DNA of 64,000 nucleotides from Brienomyrus brachyistius (taxonomy: Eukaryota > Chordata > Actinopteri > Osteoglossiformes > Mormyridae). The notes under the pieces were generated by a model. The model saw only the letters and a program-made list of their open reading frames with translations, did not search any database and was not told the origin of the DNA. Below, piece by piece: positions 1 to 9,690 of the stretch (within the stretch, counting starts at the first letter, position 1; the number at the start of each line of letters is the position of its first letter). The translations under genes were made by a program, and so were the position numbers. The stretch is taken from NCBI RefSeq assembly GCF_023856365.1, contig NC_064537.1, positions 2,645,501 to 2,709,500 on the forward strand, read 5' to 3'.

Positions 1-1296
1 AAAGAAATAGCAAATGAAATGAGACGTAGCATAAAATGTAGGTCATGTCCTGAGAGTAATGATCAGCTGCTTGTTCATGTTCACAGACGTCTGTCAGTTT
101 TGGCTTTAAACTTGCAGGACAGACAAAAGGACAAAATGATCAACAAACGAACGGGAACCACGTGCCACACACACCTACCAATGAGGATCCAGTCACCTTG
201 GATGGGAAAGATCTAATCCTGCAGCAAAGTCAGAACTTCTGAAGAGCCCCAGTGAACTGGGCAGCAAGCCCATGTGAGACAATAAGCACCGCCCCCTCAG
301 CATCATCAGAACATCGCTCTCCAAGCTCCGGGTCTAAGAGGGCAAGATGGCAGGAATCCAAGCTCCCTACTCCAATGGTGACCAGAAATAACAATCAGCT
401 TTCCCTGACTGACAGGAAGGGACAGAAATCAGCGGTAACTCTACCCTTGACGGACACCAACAAGTGTGTCACTTAATCCTGGGTCAATGTCAAGGCATCT
501 TCTACGCCAAGGAGAAACACCTGCTTCTGTGTCTGAGATGCCGGCCTGTTAATATCTCGACTTAGGGGACGTTTAGAGATTTTGCTGCTTCTAAGAGGAT
601 ACAGGCAGCCTGTCCGCGAAGGAGGAAACCTCCCTGCTCCATAAGAACATACGCACACAGATACAGAGAGACGTAGACATGTGACACACACACACATCCT
701 CCACCTTCAAGAGGGCTGTGGCTGAATTTCCATATCCTTAAGGAAATAAATAAACCATTAGACACTCAGCCACCTCCCAGCCCCACAAACAGGTGAAGAG
801 AAACACATTTGCACATAAGTGAGTAACAGGACCGGTCTCTCCAGTTCGCCCTGCTCACCCGCTCTGTGTGACACAACCCCATTGACTGCATTACAGCCGA
901 TTAAGCCATAATCTCCATGTTTCACATTCTGCATCTGAGTGAAAATTTCTGAATGGGTAAAAAACAACAACTCTTTCAAGCTTTCACTATTCAAAGGAAG
1001 AGAGGTCCACTTGTCTGAAGTAAAATGAGAACATGATGGGGTTTCTCTCTGTAAATTCTAAGCAGCCCGGCAACACGCCTAGCTACTGACAATCTGGGGC
1101 ACAAACAGACAGCTGCATGTTTTTGGGAAGTGAGAAATAGCAGCAGGCTGTTTTCCTAACTATCCATGAGAAGTGAGAGCACATATGCTGGGATCTAGAC
1201 AAGTCTTAATGGAATGATGTGCCATTTGCACCTATACAAGTGCAGGAACACAGCAATTCTTCAGTATTCACATATCTCATCTTTCTGTCCATTGAG

Positions 1297-1314
1297 GCAC
1301 ACACACACGCACAC

Positions 1315-1355
<41 letters not shown>

Positions 1356-1734
1356 CGTGCACACACACACACACACAAACACGTGCACACACACACACAC
1401 ACAAAAACACACACACAGATACACGCACACAAACACGTGCACACACACACAAAAACACACACACAAAAACACACACATACACGCACACACACAAACACGT
1501 GCACACACACACGCACACACACATACAAACACGTGCACACACACACACACGCACACACACATACACACAGACAAACACGTGCACGCACACACACACGCAC
1601 GCACACACACATGCACACACACATACAAACACGTGCACACACACACGCACACACACACACATGCACACACACATACAAACACGTGCACACACACACGCAC
1701 GCACACACACATGCACACACACATACACACAGAC
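1297..1734. repeat. Imperfect (CA)n array with periodic CACGTG E-boxes
   Basis: About 440 bp of CA dinucleotides is broken by a recurrent AAACACGTGCAC block, about eight copies. Each block contains a palindromic CACGTG E-box. The large ORFs on both strands (His-Thr or Cys-Val rich) are translations of this simple repeat and not genes. Confidence 0.95.
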
Positions 1735-1854
1735 AACAGTGATGCTGGGGGCATGAGGGCAGGGCGGTTCTCAGGGTAAAGGGATAAGCCTATAGCTCAA
1801 GGGCCAGACGGTGACGTGTTCTGCCAAGCACAGTATTGAAATTCCAATCATAGG

Positions 1855-2272
1855 CACAGAGACCCCCCCATACCAACAGGCACAGAGACCCCCCCATAAC
1901 AACAGGAACAGAGACCACCCCATACCAACAGGCACAGAGACCCCCCCATACAAACATGAACAGAGACCCCCCCATACAAACAGGAACAGAGACCACCCCA
2001 TAACAACAGGAACAGAGACCACCCCATACCAACAGGAATAGAGACCACCCCATACCAACAGGAACAGAGACTCCCCATACTAACAGGAACAGAGACCCCC
2101 CCATACCAACAGGAACAGAGACCCCCCCATACCAACAGGAACAGAGGCCCCCCCATACCAACAGGAACAGAGACCCCCCATACTAACAGGAACAGAGACC
2201 CCCCCCATACCAACAGGAACAGAGACCACCCCATACCAACAGGAACAGAGACCCCCCATACCAAAACCAGCC
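1855..2272. repeat. 28-29 bp minisatellite, about 14 copies
   Basis: The unit is roughly CAGAGACCCCCCATACCAAC followed by AGGAA. Copies differ mainly in C-run length, 'ccacccc' versus 'cccccc', and GGCA versus GGAA. It lies in ARHGAP44 intron 1. Confidence 0.95.
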
Positions 2273-2504
2273 ACGCGCACTCACACGCATGCATGCACAC
2301 ATGCAGCATGCAACAGAGAGCCATACACATGGGGCATACAGACACAGGTCCTGCTATCATGCAACGCACGCCACACCTACACTATAGTGCTGTGCTGACA
2401 CAGAGCCTAACCACGAAAACACAGGTACGGCTAAAGAGGATATGCTGACACACTGAGGAAGCTCTTATGGGACAAAATAATTCAGGTTCCCCTTTTTTCT
2501 ACCA

Positions 2505-2651
2505 AAAAAATGGTCCTCAAAAGATCAAAATACTAGATTTTTAAATTTTGGATTGCATTCACAGATGTTAAATGGTCCCCACGATGTAAAAAAAAGGGGT
2601 TTATTTCATTGTGTGGGACATTTGGTCCCCACAACATAAGGTAAAGCTAAT

Positions 2652-2685
<34 letters not shown>
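2505..2685 (-). repeat. Interspersed repeat copy ending in a CA/GT tract
   Basis: Read on the minus strand, a (GT)n tract (2652-2685) is followed by about 25 bp and then GTGGGGACCAAATGTCCCAC at 2612-2631. The same arrangement occurs at 17040-17160 on the plus strand. This suggests a dispersed element that carries or seeds a dinucleotide tail. I cannot name the family. Confidence 0.55.
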
Positions 2686-2687
<2 letters not shown>

Positions 2688-2885
2688 TGCTGTAGGGAAT
2701 CTGACTGCGCTTCAGCATAATTGTCAGGCCACCTCCATCTGAATTTAATCATGTGTTCCTGTGCCGGCTCTGGCGATTTCAACACCGTGCCTCGGTCACC
2801 AGGGCGAGGACATTTTCATACTTTGTTGGCAGCGTGTTTACACAGCAGACCGAAAAGTGCGATACTGAGGGTGAGACAAAAAGAG

Positions 2886-2910
2886 CCCCCCCCCCCCCCC
2901 CCCCCCCCCC
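2886..2910. repeat. Poly-C run, 25 nt
   Basis: Pure homopolymer of 25 C on the plus strand, the second longest C or G run in the window. Confidence 0.95.
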
Positions 2911-3362
2911 GCAGGCAGTCTCCACAGCCTCAAAGAACCAGTAGAGAAAAATGAAATGAAATGCCCAAAAAGTAAAAGGGAGCTTTGGCAAATTTGACAG
3001 CGGCATCGCTTCAGTGTTGCTTAGTGACAGCGCCATAAGCGGCCTAGTGGTGTGACTTCATACTCAGTCGAACGCACTGTGAACCCTGTCACATTACCAA
3101 GGCCTACGGCCATCCTGCCTTTTTATAAACCCGGTACGACCAGTGTGTCTGTGTGCTGCGCAGCGTCTCTTTCCTTTAGCTTGTATGCATTTTATCTGCT
3201 CGCTTAGCCGGGCTCCCTGGTGATCAGCCTGGTACCGTAGTGTGTGAACGCAAACACACACGATGTTGACTCTGAGTGACGCGGATCCGCGGTGGGGGAT
3301 CCGGAGGGGCCGCGATTAGCTCGGGGAAGTCCCACCGCTGTCTGCTACGCTGAAATTTAATG

Positions 3363-3445
<83 letters not shown>

Positions 3446-3446
3446 C
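3363..3446. repeat. Compound microsatellite (GT)n(CT)n(GT)n
   Basis: About 25 GT units, about eight CT units, then about nine GT units. No other structure is seen. Confidence 0.95.
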
Positions 3447-3632
3447 GTCATTTCAACAGGGGATCGGGAATCCTTAAGTTCCGGGTTGATAAAAAACAAC
3501 GCAGGTCAGATTTCGGTCCAGCGTTTAACTTTCGGATGCTTCCCAGGGTGCGATTCCCAGTATAAACCGATGACACTTTTCCTGTAGCTCGGAAACCCGA
3601 CATGTTTTCACCCCCCCCCTCCTCCCCCCGCT

Positions 3633-3647
3633 GTTACCACGGTAACC
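3633..3647. promoter_or_regulatory. RFX X-box, GTTACCACGGTAACC
   Basis: GTTACC and GGTAAC half-sites are arranged as a near-perfect palindrome, as in the known X-box consensus GTTNCCATGGNAAC bound by RFX factors. It sits in a locally CpG-rich stretch (about 3040-3760) in ARHGAP44 intron 1. It could mark an internal or alternative promoter, since RFX sites are common in promoters of ciliary and neuronal genes. Confidence 0.55.
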
Positions 3648-4655
3648 AAGGCACCGTTCTCGGGTCTCCGTTTCTCTTGTTAGCCCGGTAGGGATCGGGC
3701 ACCTGGTCCCGGCCGAGATCCGGCCGCTCCGGTTACAGCCCCCTTTAGGGCTCCTGTTTATTGTTACGCTATCACAGAGCTTGCTGAAACATTAGGTGAG
3801 TACGTGACACCCCACGTTAGGTAAAACAAATTAAAAAGTCAGATATCACAAATTCCTTTCATAATTCCTAGTTACGTGACACAGGCTTAAAATTATTGTA
3901 CAAAACGGTAATGAGTAAGGAACATTATGCACATATGGTATACATCACATGCAGAATTTTATATATTATCGGCCTACATCTATATATAAAAATTACATTA
4001 ACAATACAAGGTTTGAATAATGTCACTCAGTCTCTTGATCTCTTGATAATAGGTAATAAGGCTTGTCATCTGTGTCGCTTGCTCTATGCTGTGCAACAGT
4101 GTATAACCTAACACCCAATCTGAAAGATTTGCCTTGCAGCGACAGCCCACACTGTTTGAAACGGTGTCACGACTTGGTTTGCTGAAAAGAGCATCATGTT
4201 CTCTCCTTTCCTTCCTATTCCCCCATCAGGAATCATTGCATTCGCTACGCGATTAAAACATGCGTTTTTTTAGCGATAGGAAGTTCGCGTCTTCATCGCC
4301 CCATCCTTGGGGGGACTTGCGTAAATGCTCATAGCATAAAAATAGATTAATAAAAATCCACACTTCTGTGTAGAGAACCAGGCATACAGCAAAATACTAT
4401 TGGCATTTCTGTTCTGCATCACCTTTGCTTGCCAGCATTAGTCTTTCATAATAACAACGGTGACGTATTGTCTATGCAAAACGTAAGATATGCTGTCAGA
4501 CACGTAGATACTCAACAGCAGCTCGGTTTTTGTCTTACGCCTGATTCCGCCTGGCGTCGATATGAACCCAATCGTGACCATAAACTGGCTTCATGTACAG
4601 CACACAGCCCACGACGAAACGTAATCAACACCCCGTTAAGAGATCGGTTCCCATG

Positions 4656-4676
4656 CCCCCCCCCCCCCCCCCCCCC
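4656..4676. repeat. Poly-C run, 21 nt
   Basis: Pure homopolymer of 21 C. A short AAT-rich microsatellite follows at about 4846-4876. Confidence 0.95.
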
Positions 4677-5255
4677 GACTAAATAAACGGATTACATAAA
4701 CATCGCATTTTTTTCTTTTCCCCATCCAGGGACGGAGCATCGCTCTCTGTACGATTGTCATCAGTATGATTAACACTTTGCGTCTGGGTTTAATCAGGGA
4801 TCGCTGCGCATACTACGGCTCCGAGATCCCAATGTAACCTTCCCGAAAATAATAATAATAAAATAATAAATAATAATGTACAGAAAGTACATTTGTACCT
4901 TTTCAGTATCACGCCCCCACGGTTCCTCTGCGGTATTCTTAAAACCAATTAAAGTCATTAATATGTTATATACAGGCGCAGCGGCGATGATTAAATATAG
5001 AGAATAGGCTACCTAGGCCACTATTTTGGACGTTAAAGACCGAGAGCGATAGAAAACGGTGCAATGGAAATTAAAATATTAAAACGTTCTTGCTTAACCA
5101 CTTTTTACTCGACTGGGATTTGAACACAGCAGCTACCCCATCAGCATATCTGTGCAAATCTTTCCTCATTCAAACACCCCGTCTCCACAAACGACGGTAA
5201 AAAAAATTGTGTCACAACAAAATATAATCAAGGTTGCTTGTTTTTCTCTGCCTAC

Positions 5256-5308
5256 CTGCCAACGGTTTGGTTGGCGAGCTGTCGCATCCGATTGAATTGC
5301 TTCTTCAT
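5256..5308 (-). CDS. ARHGAP44: ARHGAP44 (RICH2), first coding exon, partial gene
   Basis: Read on the minus strand, this exon encodes MKKQFNRMRQLANQTVG followed by two bases of an Arg codon. It ends at a donor, GGCAG|GTAGGC, at 5256/5255. The peptide is the hallmark N-terminus of the RICH family of RhoGAPs. Arg at residue 9 (RMRQ) fits ARHGAP44 rather than ARHGAP17, which as I remember it has RMKQ. The family has an N-terminal BAR domain that binds curved membrane, then a RhoGAP domain acting on Rac1/Cdc42, then a proline-rich tail; in neurons ARHGAP44 limits filopodia and spine growth. Only the first 17 codons are here; exon 2 should lie beyond the left edge, since I found no trace of it in 1-5255. 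The start ATG has A at -3. It is divergent from FBXW10, whose ATG is 3.9 kb away. Seen: peptide and donor. Known: family function. ARHGAP17 is the less likely alternative. Confidence 0.88.
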
Positions 5309-5532
5309 TTTGTCTTTTTCTCTGCGTTAACGCCAATAGCTGAAAGGAGTCGGCATTTCTCATTCACGAAGAGGCAGAAGAGCTCCGCGGCGATCGCACG
5401 GTAAATCCGCCCTGCGACAATCCCTCTCCTCCATTTCACTAGAAAACACACAGTCGATAGCGACGAATGAACCGTTTCATTGCATATTTCTTGCCCGAAT
5501 CTCCCACTCCTCTGCACAGAGATGCTGTGCAA
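5305..5532 (-). CDS. Upstream ORF in the ARHGAP44 5' leader, overlapping the main start
   Basis: A 75-codon ATG-initiated frame lies directly upstream of ARHGAP44 on the same strand. Its TGA stop overlaps the main ATG as ATGA (5305-5308), in a different frame. The peptide begins MHSISVQRSG and ends AEKKTK; it has no recognised domain. If transcription starts upstream of 5532, which the ZNF143-type motif at 5584-5607 suggests, ribosomes would meet this ORF first and ARHGAP44 would need reinitiation or leaky scanning. Whether it is translated cannot be told from sequence. Confidence 0.4.
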   Translation of the reverse strand: MHSISVQRSGRFGQEICNETVHSSLSTVCFLVKWRRGIVAGRIYRAIAAELFCLFVNEKCRLLSAIGVNAEKKTK

Positions 5533-5610
5533 TTTTCTCTTCTTTAGGCAGAATGACAGCTCACGACGGGCTGGCGCTACTCCCTGTGCATTTTGGGAAA
5601 TGTAGTTCCA
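5309..5610 (-). promoter_or_regulatory. Probable ARHGAP44 promoter and 5' leader
   Basis: This is a CpG-containing block just upstream of the ARHGAP44 start. It ends at a ZNF143/THAP11-type element at 5584-5607. I infer a CpG-type promoter without a TATA box; the transcription start itself is not visible. Confidence 0.5.
5584..5607 (-). promoter_or_regulatory. ZNF143/STAF (SBS-type) motif
   Basis: On the minus strand the element contains ACTACATTTCCCAAAATGCA. It matches the known SBS consensus ACTACANNTCCCANNATGC at nearly every fixed position. Such sites typically sit within 100 bp of transcription starts, which supports a promoter here for ARHGAP44 and possibly for a plus-strand transcript. 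Confidence 0.65.
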
Positions 5611-8600
5611 GAATCATGTTTTGGACTATGTTTAAATTAATTAATTGAAACGAGAGAATTAATTTAAAGGATACAGTATAATATACACATACGTTGCATA
5701 ATAACCATCTACATAATAACAGTATTATTATAACTATTTGTTAGTCTTTAGGTAAGGTTTCCCTTTCAGTTGCGCCGTATTAACGTTACGGTTCAGCAGA
5801 CAGTGTAAGTGAGCAATCAAATCACTGCCTGAGGAATAAACAAATTACCAGCGTAATACTGCTACGGTGAAACTGTTGGGCAAATGGAAACATTATACCA
5901 GCTATTTATTGTATTCCATCTTCGTGTTGATATCATACTACATTTTCTTTTGTTGCCATATTCCTTAAGATAACTATCCAAGTCTGTGATTGGTGTAGGC
6001 CTAATTTCGCAAAGGCTATAGGAAGAATACAATTCTTCTCTTGAGTAAGCAACATTTTCAGGTTTCTCACCTCATGGGAAAATGATTTCTGTTTCATAAT
6101 AGTAACAAATACGGTGTAATACAATGCAAACGGAGTGCGTAGTGCCGCATACACACACAGGTCTGGCCCACTGAGCTACACTCTACACCCCAAATCGGGT
6201 ATTTTATTCACTTTATGGCCTGACCCTGCGCTCAATCCCCAGTCTTAGCTCTCAACTGTTATATATGTCTGTGTGTTTCTCTCAAAGACGGGAAATATGA
6301 AAAGCAGCATTCCAGTGTAGCCGTACTCGTACTTGGGCAAGTAGCAAGTAAAGCATCGTTTCGTTTCAAAAGCAAACAGCCTATCACACCGAAACGTTAA
6401 ATACCCCAAACACAATTGGAGTATTTGGAATGCAAGACATTGAACCAACCACAAATATGTCACAGACATAGAATAGGTGGAATGTGTCACATTCAGTAAT
6501 GACAAATGTTTTGTCATCGCAGTGCAGTGTAGCCTATGTCAACACCTCCTAACATATGTCTGATGATCATAAAGCCACAGACGTCAAAAGGTTTAATCGA
6601 GGAAACAGCACAACCTAGTGGCGACACCGCACTGTTCACCGCTCATCGTGAGAATTTGGCCGTGGTGTATCCATCAATCCATACACCTGTTTATCCACTA
6701 CAGGGTACCAAAAATATGCCTAAATAAACATGAAAAAATTAGGGCATCTGCCATTTCAATTTTATTTGTACCACAAACAACACTGAATTATTTTCTCGCA
6801 CATTAATAATGTATAGACAAACGGCCCCAACAATGAATAGTGACAAGTGAGTTAAAAAAAAAACCGGAGGATTAACGCCTAACTGGCCTTATCATAATTA
6901 AACATTTTTAGATGTTTCCATTTCTTTTGTCTTACATTTCTCATACAGTTCTCTGTCTGCTTTTGTGTTCTACCGCAGTAATAACCTCATCCGTCACTGA
7001 CATTTATATAGGAACGCTTGAACTGGCGCCCCGGCAGATTGGCCCCGACAGCGTCTGCTGTTTAGTCCATTTAATGTTCCCTCAGCATTCGGTAATAGCT
7101 TCTAATTTCACACCTCACTGCCCAGAAACAACCAAACCGGACAGGCTTTTCCAAATAAAACGAAAACTTTACAGTGAATGTAATTACATATATTAGCCCG
7201 ATGTCTCGCTCGCTGAATGTTCTTATGTTGCACTTCTGGTTACTGAACAGTTTCATTAGGTTCTTCCTTTGTTAGATGTTGTGTAGCTCTTGCTCCGATT
7301 CTGATTACACTGTACCTAGTCGTTCACTGGAAGTTTAACCGAGCTGCACTTTTGCACTGCTGGCTCTTTGACAGGACGTATGCAAGGGCGTATAGGAATC
7401 AGAGGGGAGACTGAAGCAGGTCATACACGTTTAAAGACTTCTGATGTCCATCCTCTCCGAATAATTCCTGAGCGATTAAAGCGCTCTCTTCTGGAGCTCT
7501 CTGTACCAGTCCAGCAAGGTCTTTCCAGGTGGACCTCTCCACACCTTGATGGTTGTCAGCATGCATGGAAATACCAGGCTGAATGGTCAAAGGGCATCGA
7601 TCCCTATACAGGGGGGATTTCACTCTGTTCGTTGTGAGAAGCCTGCCGGGGCACGAATGACCCGACTGTGAAAATGGGAGAGATGATAACAGGGTTTCAC
7701 ACGTTTACCTTTCGAGTGGTAACTCCATTACACACACTGTCAGTCCTCACAAACGCTCGGGCTCAGTGTTATTATAAGGAGGGAATGAGTTGGTTTCATA
7801 ACTCAGGTGTTTTCGCATCATTTTACACAACGTAAATCTGCTTGTTATTTCAGATGCCTGTGAAAAAAAACGATAAAACTATCGAATCATACTGTACATT
7901 CAGCTAAACTGCACTGAAAAGTTAGACTTTCTGCTTAAGATCGAACGACACACTTATTCACAGTTGTTTAGGTTTAAAATTTTCAGAATTAGATCTTATT
8001 AAAGACAATAAATAATTCTAAGCAATCGCATATTGCATAAAAAGCAATTTGAAGATTTGCGTGTGCGCTCCGAACAATTGCACCCCCTACTGGTAAGATG
8101 AAAATGCTATTTGAATATATTCAGTTCAATAAAATTAAATTACATTCGAAAGTTATATTTGAATGACAAGTTGCTCTCTCACTTTGCAACCCCTGGCAGA
8201 AAAGCCTTAAGTCGCCTATGACTTCAACAAACTTCAAAAAATAATCTTCACAACCATGCGGTAGCCTATATATAAATGAACGGTAACGGCACGTTGCAAT
8301 TCCATCCTGGCGGAAGGTAATTTTAATTTAGTGGCGCCCCAACTTAATCCATTTAAATTAATGAATATGCTACATAAATAAGGAAACTTAACCCCATAAA
8401 TCGATCTGGGCATAAAACGTGCGCTATGTGTGTTTTACACAATTGACTTTCTGACTGAACTTTCTGACACTGATCGTTACCTAATCATGCACGTGTTCGT
8501 CTTATGCTAGATGTCTAAGTCATGGTCACCAAATTAGGGTGGTTACAGATATATGCAACGCATAAAATCATAGTAATACTTAATCAAAATGAAATTAAAT

Positions 8601-8646
8601 GCATATACAAAGTATTAGTATAGTCGTCACAAAATCGTACGATATA
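5611..8646. other. ARHGAP44-FBXW10 intergenic, AT-rich
   Basis: This AT-rich spacer lies between the divergent genes. I see no exon or long ORF. It contains a short degenerate dispersed-repeat core (6669-6711) and a weak CTCF-like core on the minus strand near 8082-8095. The rest is unexplained. Confidence 0.5.
6669..6711 (+). repeat. Fragment of a dispersed CCATCCAT...CAGGGT repeat
   Basis: The segment reads atccatcaatccatacacct followed by gtttatccactacagggtac. It resembles a common fish repeat: CCAT-rich head, 'cttatccagtacagggt' core. Related pieces occur at 17388-17425 and 43946-44060. Confidence 0.45.
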
Positions 8647-8717
8647 GCGCCGCTGGTGTAGTGGTATCATGCAAGATTCCCATTCTTGCGACCCGGGTTC
8701 GATTCCCGGGCGGCGCA
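8647..8717 (+). tRNA. tRNA-Gly(CCC)
   Basis: This is a complete 71-nt tRNA gene. The 7-bp acceptor stem GCGCCGC/GCGGCGC pairs perfectly and the discriminator base is A. The D-arm carries the A box (TGGTGTAGTGG). The anticodon stem CAAGA/TCTTG encloses the loop TTCCCAT, giving anticodon CCC at 8679-8681. The T-arm contains the B box GGGTTCGATTCCC. There is no intron and no encoded CCA, as expected in a eukaryote. A run of five T at 8723-8727 serves as the RNA polymerase III terminator. It reads glycine codon GGG and, as I remember it, is identical or nearly so to human tRNA-Gly-CCC. It stands alone, 455 bp upstream of the FBXW10 start codon. Confidence 0.97.
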
Positions 8718-8722
8718 CTGCG

Positions 8723-8727
8723 TTTTT
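8723..8727 (+). terminator. RNA polymerase III terminator (TTTTT) of tRNA-Gly
   Basis: Five consecutive T begin 6 nt after the tRNA 3' end, within the usual distance for Pol III termination. Confidence 0.8.
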
Positions 8728-9171
8728 GGTATCCTTGTTTTGTAGTGTTTTGGAGCATTGCATGCACCCAGAAAATTCGTTTTCCATTCAGTGTCTTTGC
8801 TTTGTTGCCCGTCTTCTATCTGGGTGGGTGGCGCAGGAATTTATAAGCCCGTTGCACAGCAACAAGGCAACAACCCCGGCATTTCTGCGAAATCTTAATA
8901 GGCTTCTACTTACTGCAAGATATCAGGTCTGTATTTCAAGTAAGCTTTTTTCTAGGACGCTAAATTCTACAATGTATCGCTGAATGTATCAAAACAAGTA
9001 TCAAAATTTGTAAAAACTTCAAATTAAACGAAGGAAACATTGTGACAAGTTAATATTGTTTATTCAACGTTTATACCAAATTCATTGTCAAAATTGAAAT
9101 AAATTGACATGTAAACCCGGTAGAATTTGTAGTACTTTTTAAATTAGACTGATACTGAAAGGCGCAGCGAA
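8728..9171 (+). other. FBXW10 upstream and 5' leader region
   Basis: This non-coding stretch separates the tRNA terminator from the FBXW10 ATG. No TATA box or named promoter motif is clear. The transcription start is not determined. Confidence 0.4.
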
Positions 9172-9690
9172 ATGAACCTTTTTGGAGCAGAGGAAGCGTG
9201 CGAGCCCAGCATGGGTTCGGCTCCCCGGCTGCACTGCAGAAGCGGCGAGCCAGGAGTGAGGGTGTGCGGGTGTCGGCTCTGCATCCTCGGGTCCAGACTC
9301 TCCAGCACAGCGGAGTGGTTTCTGCGGGCCGGGGACGCGCCGAAGAGGCGCTTTCTCACTGGTTTACTTCTTCGCTGTCAGAGCCTGGATATTGTGCGAA
9401 ACGTCGCACAGCTGTTACAGGTAACTCTGGGCAAAGACTTTACCTACGCCAGGTGCCAGCAAAGGCCGGCTCCGTCGGCGGACCTAGACGCTTGGAGTTC
9501 GGACCCAAGCGAAGTACTCAGCGGGGAAATCAGGGAAACCTGGAAGTGGTTCAGCTGCAGCTCAAACTGGACCAAAGCGAATTACGTTTTGGGAGTTTTC
9601 CCTCTCTGCGATGTCAGTCTTCTTCACGTTCTGGGAAATCTTACTCGGGCGCTTCTGGCAGGGCAAAGTCGAACTTTTCTCCATCATAAC
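9172..9690 (+). CDS. FBXW10: FBXW10 exon 1
   Basis: Encodes residues 1-173, from an ATG with G at -3. It contains the Cys-rich start, AEWFLRAGDAPKRRFL and SSNWTKANYVLG, which align with human FBXW10. The donor is CATAAC|GTAAGT at 9690/9691, phase 0. Intron 1 (9691-9786) is 96 nt and stop-free, so the frame stays open through it. Confidence 0.88.

Larger units (their letters stand above)
1..5255 (-). other. Start of ARHGAP44 intron 1 (non-coding)
   Basis: Everything left of the exon 1 donor at 5255 should be intron 1, which is long in known ARHGAP44 genes. No second exon is visible. The stretch holds a CA/E-box array, a 28-29 bp minisatellite, an interspersed repeat with a CA tail, long poly-C runs and an RFX motif, listed separately. 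I see nothing recognisable in 1-1296, 2275-2500 or 3800-4650. The ORFs in it are short or repeat-driven. Confidence 0.6.

Noticed and set aside
1206..1779. 180-186 codon ORFs on both strands over the CA array
   Set aside because: They are translations of a dinucleotide repeat (His/Thr or Cys/Val), open in several frames, with no splice or start context.
6150..6245. Possible minus-strand SINE near a TAGCTCAGTGGG match
   Set aside because: The A-box-like piece is not followed by a B box in the right place; the B-box-like piece lies upstream, in the wrong order.
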